Notes: generated from the letters alone by a model not told the origin. Positions 15,044-24,983 are shown, numbered from the stretch's first letter. The stretch is DNA of 64,000 nucleotides from Spirochaetae bacterium HGW-Spirochaetae-3 (GCA_002839315.1 PGXV01000007.1:191934-255933), one strand, 5' to 3'. Made by a program: numbers and translations.

Positions 15044-16234
15044 ATGGCGAAAGAGAAGTTCGCGCGCACCAAGCCGCACATGAACGTCGGTACGATCGGT
15101 CATATCGACCACGGCAAGACGACGCTCAGCGCAGCTATAACCATGTACTGCGGCAAGAAGTTCGGCGACAAGGTCATGAAATATGACGAGATCGATAACG
15201 CTCCCGAAGAGAAGGCGCGCGGTATAACGATCAATACCAGGCACCTCGAGTATCAGTCGGACAAGCGCCACTACGCGCACATCGACTGCCCGGGCCACGC
15301 CGACTATATCAAGAACATGATCACCGGAGCCGCCCAGATGGACGGCGCCATCCTGGTCGTGTCCGCTCCCGATTCCGTTATGCCCCAGACCCGCGAGCAC
15401 GTGCTGCTGGCCCGTCAGGTCGGCGTTCCGTCGATCATCGTATTCCTCAACAAGATCGACCTCCTGGACGACCCCGAGCTCGTCGAGCTCGTGGAGCAGG
15501 AAGTCCGCGACCTCCTCAACTTCCAGAAGTTCCCCGGGGACGAAATCCCCATCATCAAGGGTTCCGCGTTCAAGGCGATGTCCGAGCCCGACAACGCCGA
15601 GGCGACCGCTTGTCTCGAGGAGCTCCTCGAGGCGATGGACAGCTACTTCCAGGATCCCGTACGCCTTACCGACAAGCCCTTCCTGATGCCGATCGAGGAC
15701 GTGTTCTCGATCTCCGGCCGTGGAACGGTCGTTACCGGCGCCATCAACCGCGGTATCGTCCACGTAAACGATGAAGTCGAGATCGTAGGCATCAAGCCGA
15801 CGAAGAAGACCGTCGTTACCGGCGTAGAGATGTTCAACAAGCTCCTCGACGAAGGTCAGGCCGGCGACAACATCGGAGCTCTGCTCCGCGGCGTCGACAA
15901 GAAGGAAGTGGAGCGCGGACAGGTCCTCGCCAAGCCGGGTTCCATCACCCCGCACACCAAGTTCAAGGGCCAGATCTACTGCCTGTCGCAGACCGAGGGC
16001 GGTCGTCACAGCCCGTTCTTCGCCGGATATAGGCCCCAGTTCTATTTCCGCACGACCGATATCACCGGTACCGTCACCCTGCCCGAGGGCAAAGAAATGG
16101 TCATGCCCGGAGACAACACCGAGATCCTCGGCGAGCTGATCTACCCGATCGCCATGGAGAAGGGCCTCAAGTTCGCTATCCGCGAAGGCGGCCGCACCGT
16201 AGCTTCCGGCCAGGTCGTCGACATCCTGGAGTAA
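15044..16234 (+). CDS. tuf: Elongation factor Tu
   Basis: 396-residue EF-Tu, which delivers aminoacyl-tRNA to the ribosome. GTPase motifs: G1 GHIDHGKT, G2 region RGITINT, G3 DCPGH, G4 NKID, G5 GSAFK; then beta-barrel domains 2 ([10 protein letters not shown]) and 3 ([15 protein letters not shown]). The blocks [19 protein letters not shown] and [13 protein letters not shown] match treponemal EF-Tu as I remember it. AGGAGG stands 7 nt before the ATG. It has its own promoter and terminator, so it is probably a single-gene unit. Confidence 0.99.
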   Translation: MAKEKFARTKPHMNVGTIGHIDHGKTTLSAAITMYCGKKFGDKVMKYDEIDNAPEEKARGITINTRHLEYQSDKRHYAHIDCPGHADYIKNMITGAAQMDGAILVVSAPDSVMPQTREHVLLARQVGVPSIIVFLNKIDLLDDPELVELVEQEVRDLLNFQKFPGDEIPIIKGSAFKAMSEPDNAEATACLEELLEAMDSYFQDPVRLTDKPFLMPIEDVFSISGRGTVVTGAINRGIVHVNDEVEIVGIKPTKKTVVTGVEMFNKLLDEGQAGDNIGALLRGVDKKEVERGQVLAKPGSITPHTKFKGQIYCLSQTEGGRHSPFFAGYRPQFYFRTTDITGTVTLPEGKEMVMPGDNTEILGELIYPIAMEKGLKFAIREGGRTVASGQVVDILE

Positions 16235-16254
16235 TCAGCTAATCCGCTTATTCG

Positions 16255-16282
16255 AGGCCGTCCTTTCGGGGACGGCCTTTTT
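16255..16282 (+). terminator. Intrinsic terminator of tuf
   Basis: AGGCCGTCC (16255-16263) and GGACGGCCT (16270-16278) are exact complements with a 6-nt loop, followed by a run of T to 16282. Strong Rho-independent terminator. Confidence 0.93.
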
Positions 16283-16320
16283 GTTAACCCGTAGCTTATT
16301 GATTCCTCATATAAATAGAG

Positions 16321-16349
16321 TTGCGCTGGCGTAAAATCGGCACTACACT
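16321..16349 (+). promoter_or_regulatory. Possible promoter of ugpBAE
   Basis: TTGCGC at 16321-16326, 17-bp spacer, TACACT at 16344-16349, 59 nt before the ugpB start. The -35 box is weak. The AT-rich stretch CATATAAATAG just upstream gives an alternative -10. Confidence 0.4.
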
Positions 16350-16408
16350 AAGCTTCCACTAGAAATAGCCCGTTACGGGGACATGAACTCGAGATTAAGG
16401 AGGCACGT

Positions 16409-17716
16409 ATGAAAAGACTGACGCTTGCATTACTCATCGTCAGCATGGTCGCCACTGCGGCTTTTGCTGAACCCATCAGTATCGATTTCTGGCATGCTAT
16501 GACAGGAAAGAACGGCGATACGGTCCAGGCTATCTGCGACAAGTTCAATGCCACCCAGACTCTGTATAAAGTCGTCCCGGTCTATAAGGGATCGTATAGC
16601 GACACGATGAACGCCGGTATCGCCGCGTTCCGTGCCAAGTCGGCCCCGGCCATCGTACAGGTGTACGAGGTCGGTACCGCGACGATGATGTCCGCCAAGG
16701 GCGCCGTCAAGCCGGTCTACCAGCTCATGAAAGAGACGAAGCAGAAATTCGATCCCAAGATATACATACCGACCATTACCAGCTATTACTCGACGTCTAA
16801 GGGCGAGATGCTCTCGATGCCGTTTAATTCCTCTACCTCGGTCATGTACTACAACAAGGACGCGTTCCGCAAGGCCGGCCTCGATCCCGAGAAGCCCCCG
16901 GTAACCTGGCCCGAGTTCTTCGAAGTAGCCAGGAAGCTCAAGGCTTCCGGCATGGAAGGCGGCTTCTCGACGAACTGGATCTCCTGGATACAGCTCGAGA
17001 ATTTCTCGGCGTGGCATAATCAGCCCTTCGGCACGAAGTCGAACGGTTTCGACGGCCTCGATACCGAGCTCGTCTTCAATACGCCGCTTACCGTCAAGCA
17101 CTTCGAGACGATCTACAAGCTGAGCCAGGAAAAGGTGTTCATCTACGGCGGACGCGAGAACAAGGCTAACCCGCTGTTCTCCTCCGGCCAGGTCGGTATG
17201 CACTTCGAGTCCATCGGCGGCTACGCCAACTTCAAGAATACCTGCAAGTTCGAATTCGGCGTCGCCCGCCTGCCGTACTATCCCGAGGTCGCGGACGCTC
17301 CCCAGAACTCCATCATCGGCGGCGCGAGCCTCTGGGTATTCAACGGAAAGTCGAAGGACGAGTACAAGGGCGTCGCTCAGTTCTTCTCGTTCCTTTCCAG
17401 CCCTGAGATCCAGGCTTTCTGGCACCAGAACACCGGCTACCTGCCTATAACCATGGCCGCCTATGAGCTGACCAAGGCGCAGGGATTCTATACCACCAAC
17501 CCCGGTCCCGAGGTCGCGATCAAGCAGCTGCTGAACAAGGCTCCGACGAAGAACTCGATGGGTATCCGCTTCGGTAACTTCAATATCATCCGCGAGATAG
17601 AGGACCAGACCTGGGAAGATATCCTCGCCGGGAAGATATCCGTGAAAGCCGGTTTGGAGAAGATGGTGCGTGAAGGGAACGCCAAGCTCAGGGATTTCGA
17701 GCGCTTGAATAAGTAG
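16409..17716 (+). CDS. ugpB: ABC transporter substrate-binding protein, UgpB type
   Basis: 435-residue periplasmic binding protein (family 1 solute-binding proteins, CUT1). Signal peptide in residues 1-20 (MKRLTLALLIVSMVATAAFA), then IDFWHAMTGKNGDTVQAICDKFN, MPFNSSTSVMYYNKDAFRKAG and GGASLWVFNG, as in glycerol-3-phosphate/glycerophosphocholine binders. I infer sn-glycerol-3-phosphate or a phosphodiester as ligand, but a sugar is possible. TAAGGAGG lies 7 nt before the ATG. Followed by a hairpin and two permeases; no ATPase gene is linked, so a shared MsmK/UgpC-like subunit encoded elsewhere is expected. Confidence 0.85.
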   Translation: MKRLTLALLIVSMVATAAFAEPISIDFWHAMTGKNGDTVQAICDKFNATQTLYKVVPVYKGSYSDTMNAGIAAFRAKSAPAIVQVYEVGTATMMSAKGAVKPVYQLMKETKQKFDPKIYIPTITSYYSTSKGEMLSMPFNSSTSVMYYNKDAFRKAGLDPEKPPVTWPEFFEVARKLKASGMEGGFSTNWISWIQLENFSAWHNQPFGTKSNGFDGLDTELVFNTPLTVKHFETIYKLSQEKVFIYGGRENKANPLFSSGQVGMHFESIGGYANFKNTCKFEFGVARLPYYPEVADAPQNSIIGGASLWVFNGKSKDEYKGVAQFFSFLSSPEIQAFWHQNTGYLPITMAAYELTKAQGFYTTNPGPEVAIKQLLNKAPTKNSMGIRFGNFNIIREIEDQTWEDILAGKISVKAGLEKMVREGNAKLRDFERLNK

Positions 17717-17734
17717 AGTTCTACGGGTTTCGTT

Positions 17735-17758
17735 CGGGGCCGGCTTCGTCCGGCCCCG
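17735..17758 (+). terminator. Attenuator between ugpB and ugpA
   Basis: CGGGGCCGG/CCGGCCCCG, an exact 9-bp stem with loop CTTCGT, followed by TTATCTTTATTT. Partial termination or 3'-end protection here would yield more binding protein than permease, a common arrangement for such operons. Confidence 0.8.
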
Positions 17759-17780
17759 TTATCTTTATTTAGGATGCTAC

Positions 17781-18671
17781 ATGGCTCAACAATACGAGTT
17801 CAAGGCGAAATATCTACCGTATCTGCTGGTATTACCTCAGATGCTTATCGTCTTCGTCTTCTTCTTCTGGCCGTCGTTCCAGGGCGTATGGCAGTCGTTC
17901 TTCCTCCAGGATCCCTTCGGCGGCCGGGTAATCTTCGTCGGCCTCGAGAACTATACCAGGCTCTTCACCGACCCGGCGTCGTCGTACGGCGAGTCTTTCA
18001 GGGTTTCCGTGGCGTTCGCAGTCTGCGTGGCGGCGCTGTCGATGATCATCGCATTGTTCCTCGCTACGCAGGCCAACAAGAAGATCAAATTCTCCTCGTT
18101 CTACAAGACCATGATGATATGGCCGTACGCCGTCGCGACGATGGTAGCCGGCGTTCTCTGGCTCTTCATGTTCAATCCGAACGTAGGCGTCATAGCCTGG
18201 TTCCTCAAGCATCGCCTCGGCATCGAGTGGCAGCACCTGCTCAACTCGGGTCAGGCGTTCCTGCTCGTCACGATGGCGGCCAGCTGGAAGCAGATATCCT
18301 ATAACTTCGTATTCTTCCTCGCGGGACTGCAGAGCGTACCCGTCGATCTCGTTGAAGCGGCCGCGATAGACGGAGCCGGCCCGACGAGGCGTTTCTGGAA
18401 GATTATATTCCCGTTGTTATCCCCGACCACGTTCTATCTGCTCGTGATGAACCTGGTCTACGGTTTCTTCGAGACGTTCCCTATCATCCATCAGGTAACC
18501 GCGGGCGGTCCGGGGAAGTCTACGAGCATCCTGGTATACAAGGTCTGGCGCGACGGGGTGATCAATCTCGATCTCGGAGGGTCGTCGGCTCAATCGGTCA
18601 TACTGATGATCATGGTTATTGGCCTGACCGTCGTACAGTTCCGCTTTATCGAGCGGCGCGTGCATTATTGA
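17781..18671 (+). CDS. ugpA: ABC transporter permease, UgpA type
   Basis: 296-residue inner-membrane permease of the CUT1 class with six predicted helices. The cytoplasmic EAA loop reads VEAAAIDGAGPTRRFWKIIF (about residues 190-210), which docks the ATPase. The stretch from the first helix, LVLPQMLIVFVFFFWP, is typical of UgpA/MalF-like subunits. Weak ribosome-binding site; 10 nt separate it from ugpE. Confidence 0.87.
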   Translation: MAQQYEFKAKYLPYLLVLPQMLIVFVFFFWPSFQGVWQSFFLQDPFGGRVIFVGLENYTRLFTDPASSYGESFRVSVAFAVCVAALSMIIALFLATQANKKIKFSSFYKTMMIWPYAVATMVAGVLWLFMFNPNVGVIAWFLKHRLGIEWQHLLNSGQAFLLVTMAASWKQISYNFVFFLAGLQSVPVDLVEAAAIDGAGPTRRFWKIIFPLLSPTTFYLLVMNLVYGFFETFPIIHQVTAGGPGKSTSILVYKVWRDGVINLDLGGSSAQSVILMIMVIGLTVVQFRFIERRVHY

Positions 18672-18681
18672 GGAGCGATCG

Positions 18682-19527
18682 ATGACCGAACACAACGCCG
18701 TTCGCAGGGCTACGCCGCATATATACCTTTGGATAGCGATACTTATCCTTTTATTCCCGATATTGCTCGTTTTTATAGCCTCGACCCATACGAGCGCGGA
18801 GATCCTCTCGGCGCCGATGCCCCTGACGCCGGGCACCCATATGGCGGAGAACTATACTCGCGCCGTCCTCGAGGGTAACAAGAACCTCGGAGCCTCGGCG
18901 CTGATGATGATGAAGAATTCCCTGATCATGGCCCTCGGTATTGCCTTCGGGAAGATCATCGTGTCGTTGCTTGCCTCGTACGCCATAGTATTCTTCAACT
19001 TCAAGCTCCGTAATTTCTGTTTCTGGGCTATCTTCATCACGTTGATGCTACCGGTAGAGGTACGCATCATGCCGACGTACAAGGTGATATCGGACCTGGG
19101 GTTGCTCAATTCGTACGCGGGCCTGATTCTTCCGATGATCGTGTCCGCGACCGCGGTATTCCTGTTCAGGCAGTTCTTCATGCAGATACCGCGAGAGATC
19201 GCCGAGGCGTCCCAGATAGACGGCGCCAGTCCGATGCAGTTCTTCTGGAGGATACTGTTACCGATGACGCGTACGCCGATAGCGGCGATGTTCGTCATCC
19301 AGTTTATCTATGGCTGGAATCAGTACCTATGGCCTTTGCTTATTACGACTAAGCAGGAGTATTATACGATACTGATTGGAATTAACCGTATGCTCTCGGG
19401 CGCGGACGTGCAGATAGAGTGGCAGATAGTAATGGCCACGACCCTTCTGGCGATGATCCCCCCGGCTCTGGTCGTCGTGTTGATGCAGAAACAGTTTGTC
19501 GCAGGCATGACCGACCGCGAAAAATAG
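18682..19527 (+). CDS. ugpE: ABC transporter permease, UgpE type
   Basis: 281-residue partner permease with six predicted helices. EAA loop with AEASQIDGASPMQFFWRI and the conserved YGWNQYLWPL segment typical of UgpE. GAGGAGCG precedes the ATG. Last gene of the transporter unit; it is followed by a 16-bp inverted repeat and then by the promoter of the S10 operon. Confidence 0.88.
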   Translation: MTEHNAVRRATPHIYLWIAILILLFPILLVFIASTHTSAEILSAPMPLTPGTHMAENYTRAVLEGNKNLGASALMMMKNSLIMALGIAFGKIIVSLLASYAIVFFNFKLRNFCFWAIFITLMLPVEVRIMPTYKVISDLGLLNSYAGLILPMIVSATAVFLFRQFFMQIPREIAEASQIDGASPMQFFWRILLPMTRTPIAAMFVIQFIYGWNQYLWPLLITTKQEYYTILIGINRMLSGADVQIEWQIVMATTLLAMIPPALVVVLMQKQFVAGMTDREK

Positions 19528-19549
19528 CCTTTCAGGCGAAGGGTTTGAA

Positions 19550-19586
19550 ACAGAGACGCGGAGGATCGTATTCTCTGCGTCTCTGT
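19550..19586 (+). terminator. 16-bp stem-loop after ugpE
   Basis: Left arm 19550-19565 (ACAGAGACGCGGAGGA) pairs with right arm 19571-19586 (TTCTCTGCGTCTCTGT) through 16 pairs including two G-U; loop TCGTA. There is no T-run, so it is probably a Rho-assisted or mRNA-end-protecting hairpin that separates the transporter from the ribosomal operon. Confidence 0.6.
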
Positions 19587-19625
19587 GGATTAGAATACCT
19601 ATTCTATTCGAATCACATGGTAGGG

Positions 19626-19661
19626 TTGACATTAATTCCCGGGCAAGGCATAATCCCCGGG
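19626..19661 (+). promoter_or_regulatory. Promoter of the S10 ribosomal operon
   Basis: TTGACA at 19626-19631, a 17-bp spacer and CATAAT at 19649-19654. CCCGGG at 19638-19643 and again at 19656-19661 makes GC-rich inverted arms on both sides of the -10 box, and the discriminator CCCCGGGC is GC-rich. Predicted start is near 19661, leaving a leader of about 165 nt to rpsJ. Confidence 0.82.
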
Positions 19662-19826
19662 CTATTCGTCTGGGCGCAGTGGCGTTCGCGAAGGACGAGT
19701 AGTCGCCGATAGCGTGTTACGCATCGCGCGTCGCGAGGTTCCACGACCTCGAGCGTCCGGGTTCATGGGCACGCCCGCCAGGGTACGGCCCGAGGAATGT
19801 CGGCGCAAGCGATCTTTGGAGGACAC
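19662..19826 (+). promoter_or_regulatory. S10 operon leader
   Basis: About 165 nt with no supported gene. A small hairpin CGAGGT/ACCTCG lies at about 19735-19752. Gammaproteobacterial L4-type leaders have a defined hairpin set that I do not recognise here. AGGAGG-like TGGAGGAC precedes rpsJ. Confidence 0.35.
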
Positions 19827-20132
19827 ATGAAAGACAGGATCCGTGTCAGGCTCAGGGGTTTCGACGTTCGTCTTATAGACGATAGCGCGAAATCCATCGT
19901 TACAACCGTTCAGAGGGCAGGGGCGAAGGTCTCGGGACCGATTCCGCTACCCACGAAGATTAGTAAGTATACGGTGCTGAGATCTCCTCACGTGCACAAG
20001 AAGGCGCGAGAGCAGTTCGAAATGCGCACGCATAAGAGGCTGATCGATATTCTGAGCCCGACTCCCGATGTCATGGATGCGCTTATGAAGCTCGAATTGC
20101 CCGCAGGTGTGGATGTCGAGATAAAGCAGTAA
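19827..20132 (+). CDS. rpsJ: 30S ribosomal protein S10 (NusE)
   Basis: 101-residue S10, also the NusE partner of NusB/NusG. Start [20 protein letters not shown]; signature [23 protein letters not shown] (shown here only in part: [20 protein letters not shown]). GGAGGAC lies 6 nt before ATG 19827; an in-frame ATG ten codons earlier lacks a ribosome-binding site. First gene of the S10 operon. Confidence 0.98.
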   Translation: MKDRIRVRLRGFDVRLIDDSAKSIVTTVQRAGAKVSGPIPLPTKISKYTVLRSPHVHKKAREQFEMRTHKRLIDILSPTPDVMDALMKLELPAGVDVEIKQ

Positions 20133-20176
20133 ACGGACGGTTTCGTACCGTACTGTTCAACGCTTAGGAGAGACCG

Positions 20177-20803
20177 ATGATTGGATTGATCGGAAAGAAG
20201 ATTGGCATGACCCAGGTCTTCGACGACGCCGGCCGGCTAACCCCGGTTACGGTTATAGCCGTCGAGCCTAACAAGGTCGTAGCCCGCAAGACCGCGAGCG
20301 AGGACGGCTATGATGCCGTCGTGCTCGGTTATAAGGATATGAAGAAGATCCAGATAACCAAGCCGTACGCGGGCCAGTTCCCCGAGGGGATCGCCCCGAC
20401 GAAGGTGCTTCGCGAGCTGCGGGACTTCACCGGCGAAGCGGAGGTCGGCAAGGAGATCGGCGTTTCCCTGTTCGAGGGGACCCGGTTCGTCGACGTTATC
20501 GCCGTCAGCAAGGGTAAGGGATTCCAGGGAGTCGTGAAGCGCTGGGGTTTCGGAGGCGGACGCAATACGCACGGTTCCAAGTTCCATCGCGAGCCTGGAT
20601 CTACCGGTATGAGCACCTACCCGCACAAGACCTTCAAGAACAAGAAGATGCCTGGCCATATGGGACACGAGCGGGTCACCGTTCAGAACCTGAAGCTGGT
20701 CAAGGTCGACGTCGAGAACGGTTTCATGCTGATCCGCGGCGCCGTTCCCGGACCGCGCAACTGCGTCGTCGTCGTGCGTTCGGCCGTCAAGAAAGCTAAG
20801 TGA
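20177..20803 (+). CDS. rplC: 50S ribosomal protein L3
   Basis: 208-residue L3, an early assembly protein whose extension reaches the peptidyl-transferase centre. Begins [17 protein letters not shown]; signature [20 protein letters not shown] and the Gln-containing [24 protein letters not shown] precedes the ATG. Confidence 0.98.
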   Translation: MIGLIGKKIGMTQVFDDAGRLTPVTVIAVEPNKVVARKTASEDGYDAVVLGYKDMKKIQITKPYAGQFPEGIAPTKVLRELRDFTGEAEVGKEIGVSLFEGTRFVDVIAVSKGKGFQGVVKRWGFGGGRNTHGSKFHREPGSTGMSTYPHKTFKNKKMPGHMGHERVTVQNLKLVKVDVENGFMLIRGAVPGPRNCVVVVRSAVKKAK

Positions 20804-20815
20804 GGATAGACTGAT

Positions 20816-21451
20816 ATGGAAAGCAAAGTCTTTTCCGTACAGGGCAAAGAGCTTCGGTCGATAGAGTTGTCCGATGACGTGTTCGGCCTACCGGTCAACG
20901 AGGACGTCATCTGGTACGCCATCAACAACGAGCTCGCCAACGCCCGAGTCGGCACCGCCGATACGAAGACCCGTTCTGACGTCCACGGCACGAACCGCCG
21001 GCCCTATGCCCAGAAGGGTACCGGCCGCGCCCGCCAGGGCGACGTCAAGTCCCCGATATTCGTCGGAGGCGGTACCGTGTTCGGTCCGCACCCGAGGGAT
21101 TACTCGTACTCCATGAACAAGAAGGCCAAGCGCCTCGCGATGAAGAGCATCCTGAGCCTCAAGGCCCAGAACGCGACGATGAAGGTCGTCGAGGACTTCT
21201 CCGTCGATAGCGGCAAGACCAAGGACCTCGCGTCCTTGCTGGCTGGTCTTATTCCCGGGGACAAGAACGAGAGGACCGTCGTCGTCCTTAAGGATGACGA
21301 CGCCATGGTTAAGCGCGCCGGACGAAATATTCCGTGGCTGCACTTTTTGTCCTATAACCGCCTTCGCGCCCACGATCTGTTCTATGGACGAACGGTGATC
21401 GTGATGGAGTCCGCGGTGAATAGCCTCAACGAATTCTACGCGGATAAGTAA
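20816..21451 (+). CDS. rplD: 50S ribosomal protein L4
   Basis: 211-residue L4 lining the exit tunnel. The tunnel loop contains [20 protein letters not shown] and [14 protein letters not shown]-terminal [20 protein letters not shown]. Macrolide-resistance loop residues look ordinary. Starts 12 nt after rplC. GAGGATA is the ribosome-binding site. Confidence 0.97.
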   Translation: MESKVFSVQGKELRSIELSDDVFGLPVNEDVIWYAINNELANARVGTADTKTRSDVHGTNRRPYAQKGTGRARQGDVKSPIFVGGGTVFGPHPRDYSYSMNKKAKRLAMKSILSLKAQNATMKVVEDFSVDSGKTKDLASLLAGLIPGDKNERTVVVLKDDDAMVKRAGRNIPWLHFLSYNRLRAHDLFYGRTVIVMESAVNSLNEFYADK

Positions 21452-21464
21452 GGAAGGCCGAACA

Positions 21465-21749
21465 ATGCAGTACGAAAGCATACTGATAGAGCCTGTCCTC
21501 AGCGAGAAGACCAACGTCCTCCGCGAAGAGGGGCAGTACGTGTTCCGCGTTGATCCGCGGGCTAGCAAGATCCAGATCAAGGAAGCCGTAAGAAGGCTCT
21601 TTGAGGTGCACCCGATCTCGTGCACGGTAATGAACGTCAAGGGCAAGCCCAAGCGGCTTCGCTACCGCTCCGGCTACACCTCGTCGTGGAAGAAGGCAAT
21701 CGTGCGTCTCGCCAAGGGCGAGACTATCAAGGCCTTCGAAGGCGCGTGA
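21465..21749 (+). CDS. rplW: 50S ribosomal protein L23
   Basis: 94-residue L23 at the tunnel exit, docking site for trigger factor and SRP. EPVLSEKTNVLREEGQYVF and the basic loop VKGKPKRLRYRSGYTSSWKK are characteristic. AAGGAAGG precedes the ATG. Confidence 0.97.
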   Translation: MQYESILIEPVLSEKTNVLREEGQYVFRVDPRASKIQIKEAVRRLFEVHPISCTVMNVKGKPKRLRYRSGYTSSWKKAIVRLAKGETIKAFEGA

Positions 21750-21765
21750 GGAATAGGGGAATACT

Positions 21766-22593
21766 ATGGCTATTAAGACTTTCAGGCCGATAACCCCCGG
21801 ACTCAGGCACCGGGTGCAGGTGGTGAACGATGCGCTCACCATCGGCAACGAGCCTCAGAAGGCTCTTACCAAGGGTAAGAAGCAGAACGCGGGCCGCGCT
21901 TCCAACGGCCGCATCTCGGTGCGGCGCAAGGGCGGCGGTCACAAGAAGAAGTACCGCGAGATTGATTGGAGCCGCGACAAGTACGGCATCCCCGGCAAGG
22001 TCGCGACCATAGAGTACGATCCCAACCGGTCGGCCAATATCGCGTTGATCAACTACGTCGATGGTGAGAAGCGGTATATCATCGCTCCGTCCGGCCTGGC
22101 GGTGGGGCAGACCGTGATGAGCGGCCCGAAAGCCGCTATCGAGATAGGCAACGCGTTGCCCCTCGAGAATATCCCGGTCGGCTTCAAGGTGCACAACATC
22201 GAGTTGTCGCTCGGAAAGGGCGCGCAGCTCGCTCGCTCCGCGGGCGCCGGCGCGCTGATCGTCGGTACCGACGGCGATTACGTTACGATAAAGCTTCCTT
22301 CCAACGAGCTTCGCCTCGTTTTCAAGAAGTGCATCGCGACGATAGGCGGAGTTGGCAACGAAGATCACATGAACGAGCGTTACGGCAAGGCCGGACGCGT
22401 GCGTTGGCTCGGAAAGCGTCCGAGGGTGAGAGGCGTGGCTATGAACCCCGTCGATCATCCGCACGGAGGTGGTGAAGGCCGAGGCAAGGGTTACAAGCAG
22501 CCGGTTACCCCGTGGGGCCAGCCTTGTAAGGGTTACAAGACGCGCGATCCGCACAAGCCGTCGAGCCGCTTCATCGTGAAGCGCCGCAAGTAA
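21766..22593 (+). CDS. rplB: 50S ribosomal protein L2
   Basis: 275-residue L2, needed for subunit joining and peptidyl transfer. Signature [17 protein letters not shown] (with the conserved His) near the C-terminus, and the N-terminal [20 protein letters not shown]-like region (residues about 47-66, [20 protein letters not shown]). Normal length. Confidence 0.98.
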   Translation: MAIKTFRPITPGLRHRVQVVNDALTIGNEPQKALTKGKKQNAGRASNGRISVRRKGGGHKKKYREIDWSRDKYGIPGKVATIEYDPNRSANIALINYVDGEKRYIIAPSGLAVGQTVMSGPKAAIEIGNALPLENIPVGFKVHNIELSLGKGAQLARSAGAGALIVGTDGDYVTIKLPSNELRLVFKKCIATIGGVGNEDHMNERYGKAGRVRWLGKRPRVRGVAMNPVDHPHGGGEGRGKGYKQPVTPWGQPCKGYKTRDPHKPSSRFIVKRRK

Positions 22594-22609
22594 AGGATAG
22601 GAGCGAACC

Positions 22610-22891
22610 GTGTCCAGGTCAGTCAAGAAGGGCCCGTTCATAGAGAAGAGCCTCTACAAGAAGATAATCGAGGCGTCGAAGGCGGGAGACAAAAAGGTTC
22701 TGAAGACCTATTCCCGCTGCTCCACGATCATCCCTGAGATGGTCGGCCTCACCTTGTCGGTCTATAACGGCAAGAGCTGGGTCCCGGTCTACGTGACCGA
22801 GAATCTCGTGGGACATAAGCTAGGCGAATTCTCGCCGACCCGCGTGTTCCGCGGCCACGCCGGCTCCGACAAGAAAGCCGACAGGAGATAG
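22610..22891 (+). CDS. rpsS: 30S ribosomal protein S19
   Basis: 93-residue S19 of the 30S head. Starts with GTG ([14 protein letters not shown]), preceded by AGGATAGGAG; no ATG is available at the family start. Signature [20 protein letters not shown] and [13 protein letters not shown]. The stop abuts the rplV start region. Confidence 0.97.
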   Translation: MSRSVKKGPFIEKSLYKKIIEASKAGDKKVLKTYSRCSTIIPEMVGLTLSVYNGKSWVPVYVTENLVGHKLGEFSPTRVFRGHAGSDKKADRR

Positions 22892-22900
22892 GTGGCTAGC

Positions 22901-23263
22901 ATGGCAAAGATTTCCGGTTATACGGCGTGCGCCAAGTATTTGATGGGCTCGCCGTCCAAGATTCGGCCGGTTGCGGATCTCGTCCGTAACAAGCCGTATA
23001 CCGAGGCGATCGCTATTCTTGAGCACATGCCCAACAAGGGCGCGGGGCTCATAAAGAAAGTCGTAGCCTCGGCCGCGTCCAATGCCCTGAACAAGAACAA
23101 GAAGCTTGGCGAAGATATGCTCTACGTCAAGGAAGTTCAGGTTAATGACGGTCCGAGGATGCGTCGCGTGTGGTTCCGCGCTCGAGGCAGGGCCGACATG
23201 CTCGTGAAGCAGATGTGCCACATAAGCGTGGTCGTCGACGAAATAGCTAGGTCGGAGGCGTAA
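22901..23263 (+). CDS. rplV: 50S ribosomal protein L22
   Basis: 120-residue L22, whose hairpin narrows the exit tunnel. Core [18 protein letters not shown] and MKR-like [16 protein letters not shown], ending [11 protein letters not shown] 22901 has AGGTGG 5 nt upstream. An in-frame GTG at 22892, directly after the rpsS stop, would add three residues and cannot be excluded. Confidence 0.95.
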   Translation: MAKISGYTACAKYLMGSPSKIRPVADLVRNKPYTEAIAILEHMPNKGAGLIKKVVASAASNALNKNKKLGEDMLYVKEVQVNDGPRMRRVWFRARGRADMLVKQMCHISVVVDEIARSEA

Positions 23264-23264
23264 G

Positions 23265-24041
23265 GTGGGCCAGAAAGTAAATCCTATCGGGCTTAGGCTC
23301 GGTATCAACAAGGATTGGAAGTCGCGCTGGTTCGTCGATCCCCGGGACTACGCGAAGACTCTGCATGAGGATCTTGCCCTGAGGAAGCGGATGTACCAGC
23401 TTCCCGAGGCTAAGAACGCGGATATTTCCGAGATAGAGATCGTCAGGCATCCGCAGAAGGTGACCATCGTCATCCATACCGCGAAGCCCGGCGTGCTGAT
23501 CGGCCAGAAGGGCGCCAATATCGAGCGTATCGGCCTCGAGCTCCAGAAGTACGCTTCCAAGAAGATCAATATAAAGATCAAGGAAGTTAAGAGAGTAGAG
23601 ACCAACTCGCAGATCGTGGCCCAGAGCGTGTGCCGCCAGCTCGAAGGCCGCGGTTCGTTCCGCAGGACCATGAAGATGGCGGTGTCCAGCGCCATGAAGG
23701 CCGGGGCCCAGGGCTGCAAGGTCCGTATGTCCGGCCGCTTGGGCGGAGCCGACATGAGCCGCACCGAGGAGTACAAGGAGGGCCGCGTGCCCCTGCATAC
23801 CCTCCGCGCCGATATCGACTACGGCTTCTACGAGGCTAATACCACGTACGGCAAGATCGGCGTGAAGGTGTGGATCTGCAAGAGCGATAACGCGATGATG
23901 GGCGATAAGAAGGAAGACGCCGGCCTCATGCCCGGACGCCCCCGCCGCGATCACGGTGGAGACAGGGGCGGAGATCGTGGCGGTCCGCGCGGCCCCAACG
24001 CGGGCGGCTACAATCGTGGCCCGCGCGAGGCGAGGAGCTAG
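23265..24041 (+). CDS. rpsC: 30S ribosomal protein S3
   Basis: 258-residue S3 at the mRNA entry channel. GTG start ([19 protein letters not shown]) one base after the rplV stop. KH domain with [20 protein letters not shown]-terminal domain with [21 protein letters not shown] 35-residue tail rich in Gly, Asp and Arg (GGDRGG repeats) follows the conserved end, longer than in most bacteria. Confidence 0.97.
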   Translation: MGQKVNPIGLRLGINKDWKSRWFVDPRDYAKTLHEDLALRKRMYQLPEAKNADISEIEIVRHPQKVTIVIHTAKPGVLIGQKGANIERIGLELQKYASKKINIKIKEVKRVETNSQIVAQSVCRQLEGRGSFRRTMKMAVSSAMKAGAQGCKVRMSGRLGGADMSRTEEYKEGRVPLHTLRADIDYGFYEANTTYGKIGVKVWICKSDNAMMGDKKEDAGLMPGRPRRDHGGDRGGDRGGPRGPNAGGYNRGPREARS

Positions 24042-24044
24042 GAT

Positions 24045-24467
24045 ATGCTGCAACCTAAGAGAGTTAAGCACCGCAAGGTCCAGCGCGGTAGGACTAAGGG
24101 TAACGCTACCGGCGGTAACGAAGTTTCATTCGGCGAGTTCGGCCTGGTTTGCCAGGAGCCGATGTGGATAACCAATCGCCAGCTCGAGGCGGCGCGCGTC
24201 GCACTGAACAGGTCGATCAAGCGCGGCGGAAAGCTTTGGATCCGCATTTTCCCGGACAAGCCGTATTGCAAGAAGCCGCTTGAAGTCCGTATGGGCAAGG
24301 GCAAGGGCGGCCCGGAATACTGGGTCGCGGTCGTAAAGCCCGGAACCGTCATGTTCGAGCTCGCGGGCGTTCCTCGCGAAGCCGCCGCCGAGGCCATGCG
24401 CCTCGCCGGAAGCAAGCTGCCGATCAAGACCAAATTCGTCGTCCGCGCCGACATGGAGATGGAGTGA
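24045..24467 (+). CDS. rplP: 50S ribosomal protein L16
   Basis: 140-residue L16, which contacts A-site tRNA. Contains [35 protein letters not shown] and [18 protein letters not shown]. The usual P-[IVL]-T-K-K-P reads PYCKKP here, a Cys replacing Thr. Starts 3 nt after rpsC. Confidence 0.98.
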   Translation: MLQPKRVKHRKVQRGRTKGNATGGNEVSFGEFGLVCQEPMWITNRQLEAARVALNRSIKRGGKLWIRIFPDKPYCKKPLEVRMGKGKGGPEYWVAVVKPGTVMFELAGVPREAAAEAMRLAGSKLPIKTKFVVRADMEME

Positions 24468-24471
24468 GCGC

Positions 24472-24687
24472 ATGAAGAATTCGTTCAAGGAGCTTAAGCT
24501 CGAGGAACTCGTGGCGAAGCGCGAGGAGCTCAGGAAGAAGTATTTCGACCTGCGCTTCCAAATGGTCATCGGCCACGTAGAGAACCCGCTGCAGAAGCGG
24601 ACTATGCGTAGGCAGATCGCCAGGCTTAATACGCTGATTTGCGAGCGCGAGCGCTCGGCCGGCAAAGCCGCGAGCGCTAAGGCCTAA
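24472..24687 (+). CDS. rpmC: 50S ribosomal protein L29
   Basis: 71-residue helical L29 near the tunnel exit. [19 protein letters not shown] and the C-terminal [15 protein letters not shown] are diagnostic. Starts 4 nt after the rplP stop. The last seven residues (AGKAASAKA) are an Ala/Lys tail. Confidence 0.96.
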   Translation: MKNSFKELKLEELVAKREELRKKYFDLRFQMVIGHVENPLQKRTMRRQIARLNTLICERERSAGKAASAKA

Positions 24688-24701
24688 CGGAGGGCGGGAT
24701 C

Positions 24702-24965
24702 ATGGAAGCAAAGGTCAAGAAAGACAAGCAGGTTCTGCAGGGCATCGTAGTCAGCGACAAGATGGCGAAGACCATCGTCGTGGAGATCATGATGCGCAAG
24801 CTGCACCCGCTCTATAAGAAGTACTTAACCCGTAGCAAGAAGGTTAAGGCCCACGACGAGACGAATGACGCCAAGATCGGCGATACCGTACGCGTCGTGG
24901 AGTGCAGGCCGCTTTCGCGCGACAAGCGCTGGCGCCTGGCCGAAATCGTCGAGCGCGCGAAATAA
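24702..24965 (+). CDS. rpsQ: 30S ribosomal protein S17
   Basis: 87-residue S17, an OB-fold primary binder of 16S r[40 protein letters not shown] and the [12 protein letters not shown] block identify it. CGGAGGGCGGG precedes the ATG. Confidence 0.97.
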   Translation: MEAKVKKDKQVLQGIVVSDKMAKTIVVEIMMRKLHPLYKKYLTRSKKVKAHDETNDAKIGDTVRVVECRPLSRDKRWRLAEIVERAK

Positions 24966-24983
24966 TCGTCGGAGAGGACCGGT

